From: Turnera subulata
Taxonomy: Eukaryota > Streptophyta > Magnoliopsida > Malpighiales > Passifloraceae
Direction: 5' to 3'
Assembly (NCBI GenBank): GCA_028386065.3
Contig: JAKUCV010000366.1
Span: 1-64,000, forward strand
Length of the DNA: 64,000 bases
The stretch's first letter is position 1. The number at the start of each line of letters is the position of its first letter. A program made the translations under genes and the position numbers. Under the pieces are notes generated by a model that was given only the letters and a program-made list of their open reading frames with translations, was not told the origin of the DNA and ran no database searches. Positions 10,880 through 21,094 of the stretch are shown one piece after another.

Positions 10880-13710
10880 TGTAATGCCCCGATTTTTTGT
10901 AAACCTTATTTTGGAATTATTATTTAATTTTTTTTTACCCTGTAAAAAAAATAGTTAAGTTTTGACCAATAGAAATTTACTTCTCCTTTATACGTGATGA
11001 TTTGTTAATTCTTATTCCAAAAGAATTAAGCCTTTTCGTTTAAAGAAGTTGTTGGGATTCTATATTATAATTTATTGGTTTCACGAATTTTATTTTAGAA
11101 TCAAGTACTCTTTGGACATAAATTATAAGCACGCTTGAAACATGGAGAAGGCATGTGTTTCTTTTTAAGGGACGTAACTCCACCGTGATATTACATGAAA
11201 CAATAATGAACATGTGTTTTTGACCAAGCTTGACCGAACATCCTTAAGGATTACCTAAGTGACATCGTTTTGGAATTACTAATTTTAGTGTTGCTCCACG
11301 TTTTGGTAACCACCTCTTTCTATTCATTTTTTTTCCCCCCCTACTCTTCTCTTTCCCTTCTAGCTTGGCTGCCCTCTTCTCCCACTCATGTTTTCTTACT
11401 TTCTTATCCTTTTAAAATGCCGCTACCATCTACCCTAACAAAGAGAGGAGAGCCTGTGACGAGGGACTGAGTATGCTCTCGACTCTTCTGTGGGAATTTG
11501 CGAGGAGAACAGCGTCGCCGTCTCTCCGTTTGGGGGCTATGTTTCTTTGTGACACCTGATATGGTTATCGAGTAGGTTGTTGTCGATTTAGCAGTACCCT
11601 CAGGTTGATGGTCAATCGGGTAAGGGTCTGATTCTTTATTCTTTATTCTTTGTCTTCAAATTGATTGTTAAGTTAATTATAAAGTTTTTGATGGTCCCTC
11701 GATTTATGGGTTTTTGCTTATTGAGGTTCTATGTTAATCATTTCCCCTCATACATAGTCTTGATATGGAACTAGTTTGCACGGTATAACTCCTGCTCATA
11801 AATCAATTTTTAATTAATAGAACCTGTGTCAATTAGTTGGTTATGTGGTCAATCACACCACATGGAATTTTACATCTCAAAGTAGATTGTGGATGTTAAA
11901 CCTTAGTGCAAAGTTGACATTTTATAGATAGTGCGTAACACATGGGTGCTTTGCGTTTGCCATTTATTTTTCTTAAACAAATGCTTGAGTTTATACCATG
12001 AACTTGATTTCTACGAATGAATTTTTGGACAGAAGTCTTTACTGGTCTCTTTGATGTGGCTTTTACGGATTTCTATACATTTAAACTATTAAATTTACAA
12101 ATAGTCATATGCTTGGACAAATGATCTTTTAACAAATGATTCTCCTTTAAACGTGAACTGGCATTGTGGAAAAAAAAACATGTGATCCTTCTTTTGGTTA
12201 ACCATTTTCAACATCTTTAAATTTAATTTCAATGTAAGTATGATAAAACAAAGGACCCATTCCCAGCTCGAATAGCATGTCGGTGGCGTTGGTGTTAAAT
12301 TATAAAAACATGGTTCCTTGATTTCTGTTTTTAAAGTAAGCTATGAGGAGTTTTATATATGTCCATACAACCTATGTTTTGTTCGGGTTTAGGCATACAA
12401 ATGAAATAGTGGTTTACCATTCTATAAGCCTAGTTAAAGAATGGATTTGTATTTGTCAACAATTAAATCTATTTCGGGCCTAATATATTAATAATTCTAA
12501 GTGATTTGTGAAACATTAATTGCGCTTAGATCTGTACCTATAACTTTGGTATTGAAATATATATAATGGTATCTGCATACCAAGTACATATTAGTATGCA
12601 TGCATCCCATTGTGTTTCGGGTACATGTTTGTGATACGTGTGTTATAGATATGTGCTAGCCACCGCTAAGGCCTCAAGAGTAGCAGGACCTGGTGTTGGA
12701 TACTCTGAGCGTATAATCCAGGTGAGGACATATAAACCTTTGTATGCTTTACTGCCTACAACACTCAGAAATAATAATGATGATAACTGATGTGGAAATC
12801 CTTGTTTGGTGTTGAATGTTGTATGCATGTATGCTTGTTGTGCTATTGTTTGCTTGCACTGTGTAAGACAATTAAGAATTGGTTGTGAATGGAATAGTGT
12901 GCCAGTTTGCTCTCACATGTCTAAATTTCGGATAAAGGAATTGTTATGGAACTATAACATGGTATTATGTTTTGGTTATAGTGTGAGGTTATGGGCTGAA
13001 GGGCCAGATATGAGAATAATACACAAAGTTAACACATCCCTGGATAAACATAATGTATGGCACATAGAACTGTATAAGAATAACTGAGAATAAAATACTT
13101 AATTCTACTGTGAAGTTGACCGGTAGCCGCGGGGAAAGGTTGGGTACCCTCGGGTCACTTTATGCAGTTTAGCATGGTTACCCCAAGGGAAGGATGGTGC
13201 TCTCCTAGAAGACTTGCACTAGTTAGGTGTGTCTGAGCGCACCCTCAGGGAGCTGGCGGCCACTCAAGGTTTATCGGTGGTTTATGCCTTAGAATCTACC
13301 CCTTTTGAGGTTCTACACTTGGGTTTCAAACCCGGATCTGATCAGATGCGCTACCGAGACTTGACTCACAATAGGGGGCCTAGAATAATAATACTCAAAC
13401 CATGATAAGATATTTAAGGATAATAAACTTTCATCACTAATAACCGATTTAAGCTTGATAATGAACAAATATTATGTGATGTGTACAGTGGCTCGTTTTG
13501 TGCACTGTGGTTGTGATTGCGTGGTACCCATGTGGTTGTAGTTGACTTGTAAATGTATATACCTTGGTTTATTTGTTATGGTGAGACAGTGGTTGGTCTC
13601 ACCCCTCACGTCTTTATACAGGTTAACTGGTTGATGATTAGGATTGCATATCAGCAGGAGTCAGTGTATCCTCTCCTCGGGTCGGATCCATAGAGTTCAC
13701 TACATACATA
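10880..13710 (+). mobile_element. Solo LTR D, segment 1 (TGTAATGCCCCG start)
   Basis: It begins TGTAATGCCCCGATTTTTTG. The remaining 164 bp lie at 32005-32168 and end GGATACGGGCGTTTCA. The 5-bp direct repeat CCAAG flanks the pair exactly (10875-10879 and 32169-32173). No primer binding site or internal region adjoins either end, so this is a solo LTR of about 3.0 kb left by LTR-LTR recombination. It was later split at 13710 by Sirevirus A. I see no gene inside; short frames are chance. Confidence 0.75.
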
Positions 13711-13851
13711 TGTTAGAACTCATGTCTCCTTGTCTCATTTCAGAGTTTTGAAATTAACAAACAAAGCATGACTCAATTGATGACAAACAACCTTGAAGCA
13801 AAAAGAAATCAATCAAAGAACAAAGGTCTAAAGAAAAAAAGAACACAAGAA

Positions 13852-14407
13852 TTGAAGTAACAAGCAAGATGGGTTAGGAACACAAAATGTAAAAGGGTAA
13901 AACACTCAATTCTTCTGAAGACATTGGCTCAAAACAAAATCAATTTTACACATGCATCAAATAGCATTCTTTCAAACACATAAATGATTTTTGAGTATTG
14001 AACATCGATGTTCATGTTTTCAAACATCGATGTTCCTGCCTAGCAATGTTCCAGAAAACAGGCAGTAGCCAGAACATCGATGTTGGCTTCCCAAACATCG
14101 ATGTTCTCGTGATCGTTGCACTTAAAAAATTGAAGTAACAAGCAAGATGGGTTAGGAACACAAAATGTACATGGGTAAAACACTCAATTCTTCTAAAGAC
14201 ATTGGCTCAAAACAAAATCAATTTTACACACGCATCAAATAGCATTCTTTCAAACACAAAAATGATTTATGAGTATTTAACATCGATGTTCATGTTTTCA
14301 AACATCGATGTTCCTGCCTAACAATGTTCCAGAAAATAGGCACTAGCCCAGAACATCGATCTTGGCTTCCCAAACATCGATGTTCTTGTGACCGTTGCAC
14401 TTAAAAC
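13852..14407 (+). repeat. 278-bp tandem duplication inside the 5' LTR
   Basis: TTGAAGTAACAAGCAAGATG occurs at 13852 and again at 14130, and the following approx. 278 bp, including two palindrome pairs, are repeated. The 3' LTR and the A2 LTR hold a single copy, so the duplication arose after, or during, this insertion. Confidence 0.85.
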
Positions 14408-14785
14408 TCTTTGCAGCACCAGAACTTCGATGTTCCAATTCAAGACATCGATGTTCCCTCAATTTGTTTTCTTTAGAACTTCGGCAGAGGCTCAAAACAT
14501 CGATGTCCGAATGGCAAACATCGATGTTCCAACATCAAACATTGATGTTAATCATTAAGACATCGATGTTCCCATGATGCTCATCTTTAATCTGTTTTGG
14601 CAGTGTTTCAAAACATCGATGTTCCCATGGCAAACATCGATGTTTTAGTAACCGTTAGACCTAATAATTCATATTAGCTGTCACAACATCGATGTTCATT
14701 TCTAATCGATGTTCTCATGACCGTTAGCCCAAAATTTCAAATTTACTGGCTAAAACATCGATGTTCCATACCTAAACATCGATGT
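14002..14785. promoter_or_regulatory. Paired ACATCGATGT palindrome array, 5' LTR of A
   Basis: ACATCGATGT cores start at 14002/14024, 14074/14095, 14280/14302, 14497/14518, 14613/14634, 14686/about 14705 (partly deleted) and 14755/14776, with degenerate copies between. Pairs are 21-22 bp apart. Most are extended to AACATCGATGTT. An exact MSA-consensus match (minus strand) lies at 14649-14659 and a near match at about 14718-14728. The last palindrome is about 100 bp upstream of the TATA box. Confidence 0.9.
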
Positions 14786-14883
14786 TGTGCCGTTGTGAGC
14801 AGACACCTTTTTCAACTCCCCATGCCATTGTGTCTAAAGGTGTTTTGGATTGATTCCATAATGATTATACATGTTTTGAGACA

Positions 14884-14892
14884 TATAAATAG
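14884..14892 (+). promoter_or_regulatory. LTR TATA box of A
   Basis: TATAAATAG follows GAGACA. The same motif is at 31459 (3' LTR), 60231 (A2) and, reversed, 38752-38760 (element B). Confidence 0.75.
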
Positions 14893-15423
14893 AGGATTTA
14901 CATCTCTGTTTAAAACAATCAACTCTCTACATTTTAAGCATCAATTGTTATACATCATTCACATTTTTATGAGCCAATTTCCTTAAGAATTGAGAGTTGC
15001 CTTTATAGAGCTTATTTGTTACTCATATTCACTCTTGAGAGAGATTTTGTTTGAGTGAGTTTAAGTATTGTTTATACACCTTAAGGGAGGATTGTTCCCT
15101 TGTAGTAACTCATAGGAAGTGTGTTTTTCTTTCTTGAGAGAAGTCTTGAAGTGAGGTACCTTCAAGCAAGTAGAGTTTCGTGTGACTCGAGCTATAGAAT
15201 TGTATACGGTTTGCTAAGCACCCGGAAGCTTAACTTAGAGAGTGAAATCTTCGAGAGAGTCTCTCGGAGGACTGGAATAGCCATACAAGCTGTGTGTGTG
15301 AACCAGTATAAAATTCGGTGTGTCCTTCAATCTTTCAATTCCGCAATTATTTCCTGAAAGTTTTTTGATTTTGTCCATAAAACGATATTCACCCCCCTCT
15401 AGCGTAAGGCACTTATTCTAACA

Positions 15424-15438
15424 ATTGGTAGCGGAGCC
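15424..15438 (+). other. Primer binding site of A
   Basis: ATTGGTAGCGGAGCC directly follows the LTR end ACA. It is a variant of TGGTATCAGAGC, complementary to initiator tRNA-Met. Confidence 0.8.
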
Positions 15439-15478
15439 TAACTCTCTGAAAGACTTAACCGTTTGAGAGAAACTTTCC

Positions 15479-17233
15479 ATGGCTTCTTCAAGTAATTATG
15501 CAGGACTCTTCGAAGGACAAACAACTACCCATCCATCGCTCTTTGATGGTACCAACTACAGCTACTGGAAGGAGAGGATGAGAATCTTCCACCAATCCAA
15601 CAACTATGCTCTTTGGCGAATCATGAAGATCGGAGAGCAAATTCCGACGATGAAAGTTGGTGAAACCACAGTGCCAAAGACGGAGGAGGAGTATAACGCT
15701 GCAGACATTACGATGGTTGAAAACAACGTCAAATCAATCAACATGCTCTATTGTGCAGTCAACGCCGATGATTACCGGAAAATTTCTTGCTGCACAACAA
15801 CAAAAGAAATGTGGGATAAGTTGGAGGTTACCTACGAAGGAACCGATCAAGTTCGAGAGGCCAAAATCGACTCCCTCACTGCAGATTACGAACTCTTTCG
15901 AATGAAGGAGAACGAGGGAATAGAGGAGATGTTCGAACGATTCTCTAAAATCGTAAATAACCTTCATGCTCTCAAGAAGGTCTACTCCGACAAGTACTTG
16001 GTCAGAAAAGTCCTTAGATGCCTCACTCCCAAATGGCGTTCTAAAGCCGACGCAATCTATGAAAAAATCGGGACTTCGAACACAACCATTGACAGTCTTA
16101 GAGGTAATCTTCTAACCTATGAATCTACTATTCTTAAACCCTCTTTGCAGGAACCAAAGAAGAAGAACATAGCTCTCAAAGCTTCCACCTCCAGGACGCA
16201 AGAGCTTTCTGAATCGGACTCTAGCGATGACGATCAAGAACTCGGACTTGTCATCCGTAAATTCCACAAATTCATGAAGAATAAATTTGAAAAGAAAGGA
16301 AGAAAGATGTCCGGTCCACCCAAGTGCTATGGATGTGGAGAGGTTGGGCACATCAAGCCTAAGTGCCCCAAGGCAAAGGAGGGAAAAGAAAAGAAGCCCT
16401 ACAAGAAGCAAAGGACATACATTTCTTGGGGAGGCGATTCCGGCGATGAATCATCCGACAGCGATGAAGAAGAGACGGCCAACCTATGTCTCATGGCAAA
16501 GGAAGAAGAATCGGAAGAGGTAAGTACCACTCCTCTAAGTGAAGATTTCACACATGAAGAATTGCAAAATACATTTGATGAGCTTTATAGTGAATATGTT
16601 TCTGCTTCTAAAGTTAATAAAGGCTTAAAGAAACAAATTACAACTTTAGAAAATGATGTGGAAAAATTGTCTAAAGAAAATGTAAAGCTTAAAGAAGAAA
16701 ATAAACTCTACGAAAAGAAAAGTGCTAATGAACCGGAAAGTCCAATTAAGGAATGTGCATCATGTAAATCACTAAAGGAACAAGTTGGTGAACTTGAAAC
16801 AAAAACTATGGAGTGTTCATCATGCATATCTTTATGGGAACAAGTTGAACAACTTGAAACAACTTTAAAGAAGTTTAATACCCCTCAAAAGAACCTAAAT
16901 TCTCTCTTGGACAATTTACAATCAACCAAGCATGGAGTAGGATTCAAAAATGAGCCTAAGAAGAAGAAAATTGAGACCAAGCCTAAGAAACCTAAGATTC
17001 AACCTAAGGAAAACAAGGTGAGTAAAGTGCACAAACATAGGCAACATAGTAACTATTATCAACCTAGATGGATGCACAACCAAAACGTTATTTGCCATTA
17101 TTGCAATAGAATAGGACACATTGCTCCTGTTTGCTTCACTAGGCATAGGCATTGGGCGCAAGAAGAAGCTCATTACCGCTATGCTCCTAACACTCAAGGA
17201 CCCAAGAAGATTTGGGTACCAAAAACTCATTGA
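15479..17233 (+). CDS. gag: Sirevirus Gag polyprotein (584 aa)
   Basis: An intact 584-codon frame starts at MASSSNYAGLF, 40 bp after the primer binding site. The N-terminal 230 residues fit the copia Gag capsid region (UBN2 type: FDGTNYSYWKERM, then EMWDKLE, then SLTADYELFRMKENE). A first CCHC zinc knuckle starts at about residue 283 (CYGCGEVGHIKPKC) and a second at about residue 539 (CHYCNRIGHIAPVC). Between them lie an acidic stretch and a coiled coil (about 370-480). The coiled coil contains two related segments of about 19 residues with CASC and CSSC. Two knuckles and large size are typical of Sireviruses. The frame ends ...WVPKTH with TGA; pol continues in the +1 frame. It would package element RNA in cytoplasmic particles. 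Confidence 0.9.
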   Translation: MASSSNYAGLFEGQTTTHPSLFDGTNYSYWKERMRIFHQSNNYALWRIMKIGEQIPTMKVGETTVPKTEEEYNAADITMVENNVKSINMLYCAVNADDYRKISCCTTTKEMWDKLEVTYEGTDQVREAKIDSLTADYELFRMKENEGIEEMFERFSKIVNNLHALKKVYSDKYLVRKVLRCLTPKWRSKADAIYEKIGTSNTTIDSLRGNLLTYESTILKPSLQEPKKKNIALKASTSRTQELSESDSSDDDQELGLVIRKFHKFMKNKFEKKGRKMSGPPKCYGCGEVGHIKPKCPKAKEGKEKKPYKKQRTYISWGGDSGDESSDSDEEETANLCLMAKEEESEEVSTTPLSEDFTHEELQNTFDELYSEYVSASKVNKGLKKQITTLENDVEKLSKENVKLKEENKLYEKKSANEPESPIKECASCKSLKEQVGELETKTMECSSCISLWEQVEQLETTLKKFNTPQKNLNSLLDNLQSTKHGVGFKNEPKKKKIETKPKKPKIQPKENKVSKVHKHRQHSNYYQPRWMHNQNVICHYCNRIGHIAPVCFTRHRHWAQEEAHYRYAPNTQGPKKIWVPKTH

Positions 17234-17243
17234 TTTGCTTTTG

Positions 17244-20200
17244 ATGGTATGCTTGAAGGCATCAAGTGTACTTTGGTACCTTGATAGCGGATGCTCCAAG
17301 CACATGACTGGAGAAGCATCCAAGTTCTTGCAAATAAAGCCATCAAATGGAGGAAAAGTTGTCTTTGGAGACAAAAACAAAGGAAAGATCATCGGTATTG
17401 GCTCGGTTGGTAAAAATGAATCTTTCTCCATTGATAATGTTTTACTTGTCAAAGGTCTTAAACACAATCTCTTGAGCATAAGTCAATTATATGACAAGGG
17501 AAATCGTGTGATTTTTGATTCCAAGTCATGCACCGTAGAACGTCTTAGTGATAATAAGATCATTCTACATGGTGATAGAATTGACAACATTTATATGGTT
17601 AACTTGGAAGAGTCTTCATCAAAATTTTCAAAATGTCTAAAGAGCAAAGCAGATGATATGTGGTTATGGCATCGTAGAATAGCTCACGTTAATATGAAGA
17701 TGTTAAACAAATTGGTGACTCAAGACTTAGTGGTTGGTATTCCAAAGATTAAATTTGAGAAGGATTCTATATGTGATGCATGTCAAAAGGGGAAGCAAGT
17801 GAGAGCTTCGTTCAATTCCGAAGAACGTTGTCTCAACATCTAGACCACTTCAACTTTTGCACATGGATCTCTTTGGTCCCTCACAAACCAAAAATTTTAG
17901 AGGTAACTATTATGCCTTTGTAATTGTTGATGATTACACAAGATACACTTGGACCTTATTTCTTACACATAAAAGTGAAGCATTTAACGTTTTCAAGAGC
18001 TTTCTTAAAAAAGTTCAAAATGAAAAGGATTGTTCAATTGCTTGCATTAGAAGTGATCATGGAAGTGAATTCGAAAACAATCAAATTTCAACTTTTTGTG
18101 ATAAACATGGCATTGAGCATGATTGCTCAGTCCCTCGGACATCACAACAAAATGGCGTTGTTGAACGCAAGAATCGGTGTCTTAAGGAAATGGCAAGAAC
18201 AATGCTCAATGAGGCTAAAATTCCCAAGTATTTCTGGGATGATGCAGTGAGTACGGCTTGCTATGTGTTAAACCGAGCAATCATTAGGCCAATACTCATG
18301 AAAACGCCCTATGAATTATACAAGGGAAGAAAGCCTAACATTTCTCATTTACGAGTCTTTGGATGCAAATGTTTTGTTCATAATAATGGGAAAGACAATT
18401 TGGGAAAATTCGATGCAAAATCTGATGAAGGCATCTTTCTCGGTTATTCATTGCGCAGCAAAGCATATAGAGTCTTCAATAAACACACTTTAAATGTTGA
18501 AGAGTCCCCTCATGTTGTGTTTGCAGAAAATGATACTCGCTTGGCGAGAAAGGAATTTTGTGATGTTCTTGTAGGTACACTTGAGAAGATATCCTTGGGT
18601 GACAAAGAAGAAGAAGAGCCAAGTCACTTACCCAAAGAAGGAAATACCCCTGCTGAATTATCTTCTCATCAAGACAGCTCAAACGTGGAAGAAACATCGG
18701 TTAATGTCAATCAAGAACTACCTAGAGGATGGCGAGAATCGAAAGACCATCCTCTTGAAACGGTAATTGGTGATATCAACCGCGGGGTAAGTACTCGTAA
18801 TTCTCTTAGAAACATTATAGGTCATATGGCATTTGTTTCATAAATTGAGCCTACAACCATTTCTGAAGCAATTAATGATGAACATTGGACCTTGGCTATG
18901 CAAGAAGAGCTAAATCAATTCAAACGTAATGATGTGTGGAAATTGGTTCCAAGGCCCATTGATCATATAACAATTGGCACGAAATGGGTTTTTAGAAATA
19001 AACTAGATGAAAATGGCATAATAACTAGAAACAAAGCTTGGTTAGTAGCAAAAGGCTACAATCAAGAAGAGGGAATTGATTTTGAAGAAACATATGCACC
19101 TGTTGCACACTTAGAAGCTATTCGCCTATTGCTTGCATTTGCATCATCAATGGACTTTAAGTTTTATCAAATGGATGTCAAAAATGCATTTCTAAATGGC
19201 TTCATTCATGAAGAAGTGTATGTTAATCAACCCCTAGGCTTTGAAGATCATGCATTTCCTGATCATGTTTTCAGACTTAAGAAAGCACTCTATGGTCTTA
19301 AGTAAGCTCCAAGAGCTTGGTATGAACGCTTGAGCAAATTTCTTTTGGACAATGGGATCAAAAGAGGGAAGGTTGATACTACACTCTTTTTTAAAAGTAA
19401 AAACAATGACATCCTCTTAGTACAAATTTGTGTAGATGATATAATTTTCGGTGCTACTAACTTGTCCTTGTGTAAGGAATTCTCTGCTATGATGACCAAC
19501 GAATTTGAGATGTCCATGATGGGAGAATTGACCTTCTTTTTGGGCCTACAAGTCAAACAAATGAACGAAGAAACATTCTTCTCCCAATCTAAGTATTGCA
19601 AGGAATTGCTTAAGCGTTTTGAAATGGACGGATCAAAGGAAATGGCAACACCAATGAGCACTTCTGAACATCTAGATAAGGATGAGAAAGGTAAGGAAGT
19701 TGAGGTCAAAAAGTATCGTGGTATGATCGGATCCCTTCTCTACTTAACTGCAAGTAGGTCAGACATTATGTTTAGTGTTTGCTTATGCGCTAGGTATCAA
19801 TCATGTCCTAAAGAGTCTCATCTTAAGGCAATTAAAAGAATTATGAAATACCTAATAGGCACAATTAATGTTGGACTATGGTATCGTAAAGGTTCTACAC
19901 TTCAACTCATAGGCTATTCCGACTCAGACTTTGCCGGATGCAAACTAGATCGTAAAAGTACTAGTGGAACTTGTCACTTACTTGGCAGCTCCTTAGTTTC
20001 TTGGTTTAGTAAAAAACAAGCTAGTGTAGCCTTATCCACCATCGAGGCGGAATACATTGCAGCTGGTAGTTGTTGTGCTCAAATCATTTGGATGAAACAA
20101 CAACTTGAGGATTATGCTCTTAGCATTAATCAAATTCCTCTTAGGTTTGACAATACTAGTGCCATAAGTCTAGCTAAGAATCCAATCTTACATTCAAGGA

Positions 20201-20352
20201 CAAAACATATTGATATTAGACATCACTTTATTAGAGATCACGTTCTCAAGGGAGACATAGCTGTTGAATTTGTGGAAACAAAATTCCAACTAGCCGATAT
20301 TTTCACCAAACCCTTAGGAAAGAGTCGTTCTTCCGAATTCGAAATGAACTAG
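17244..20352 (+). pseudogene. pol: Sirevirus Pol (protease, integrase, RT, RNase H), broken
   Basis: The frame opens just after the gag stop, +1 relative to gag. Order: protease DSG motif (YLDSGCSKHMTG, about 17276), pre-integrase HRRIAH with CDAC (about 17670-17790), integrase core with D of MDLFGPS, D of RSDHGSEF and E of QQNGVVERKN (17860-18180), RT with [11 protein letters not shown] (about 19170) and CVDDIIFG (about 19430; family usually YVDD), and RNase H up to ADIFTKPL (about 20320). One extra base at about 17820, compared with A2, shifts the frame. Stops at 18841-18843 and 19303-19305 interrupt it; the second replaces the Gln of the usual KQAPRAW, consistent with CAA to TAA. It is therefore inactive. 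Confidence 0.88.
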
Positions 20353-20513
20353 GAATACTTGACTCAACATTGATCTAATTTGTGCATCTTTTGTATGGTT
20401 CTATCGTATTGATTCTTTACTGACTTGAGCGTCGGAGTGTACTCTAAGTTATTTTGCAGGTACACCTCATTTAGGCAAAAAGCCAGGGGGAACAAGGATG
20501 CCGAGACTACTAA

Positions 20514-21090
20514 ACATCGATGTTGCACACCAAAACATCAATGTTTGGACTACACAAAACTGGCCCCGACACTGTAAACATCGATGGTGAGGATCAAACA
20601 TCGATGTTGAGTGGACTAGAGATCGTCTCATTTTCAACCAGTAGCTTACAACATCGATGTCTACGCCCAACATCGATGTTTGTCTCATGTGCAGAATCCA
20701 GTTTTTAACCAGCATACTTAAACATCGATGTTCAGTATCAAAACATCGATGTTCCGTAAGTACTCTCTTTTCCCAGTAATTTTAAACATCGATGCTTACA
20801 AGTAAGGCATCAATGTTCTGTCATTACTTCTTCAACTCTTTTCCAGTAGTCTGAAACATCGATGTCCTCACCCCCCCAACATCGATGTTGTCTCGATTGT
20901 CGGCATTTCAGATTTTGTCCAGAGGCTCCACAACATCGATGTTGAACTTATAAACATCGATGTTTCGACCATACTTTTTAAAAAAATATAGCCGTTGGGG
21001 AATCAAACATCGATGTCTTCAACCAGAACATCGACGTTTGACCGTTAAAATTTCAAAAATATAGCCGTTGGCGAGCCTCAACATCGATGT
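20514..21090. promoter_or_regulatory. Palindrome array downstream of pol in A
   Basis: ACATCGATGT cores, many in pairs about 21 bp apart (20514/20535, 20722/20743 and others), fill the region between pol and the LARD insertion. One more is at 28874-28883 on the far side of the insert. An exact MSA-consensus match on the minus strand is at 20989-20999, a near match at 21062-21072, and a further exact one at 28919-28929 after the insert. The array lies in front of the internal promoter of the third ORF. Confidence 0.85.
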
Positions 21091-21094
21091 TCTT

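Larger units (their letters stand above)
13711..15423 (+). repeat. 5' LTR of Sirevirus A
   Basis: Starts TGTTAGAACTCATG and ends CACTTATTCTAACA. Length is 1713 bp against 1439 bp for the 3' LTR; the difference is mainly a 278-bp tandem duplication. It carries palindrome pairs, an MSA-type site and a TATA box. Confidence 0.9.

Noticed and set aside
14002..14785. CRISPR-like array of regularly repeated 10-14-mers
   Set aside because: Repeats are too short, palindromic, in pairs with two spacing classes and inside plant LTRs; there are no cas genes and the genome is a plant's.
15424..15438. tRNA gene fragments at the tRNA-like sequences
   Set aside because: These 15-20 bp matches are primer binding sites directly after LTR ends; no complete tRNA cloverleaf is present.
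16922..17479. 185-codon minus-strand frame overlapping gag/pol, present in both A and A2 (62268-62825)
   Set aside because: Exact antisense of conserved gag-pol sequence; its conservation follows from the sense genes.
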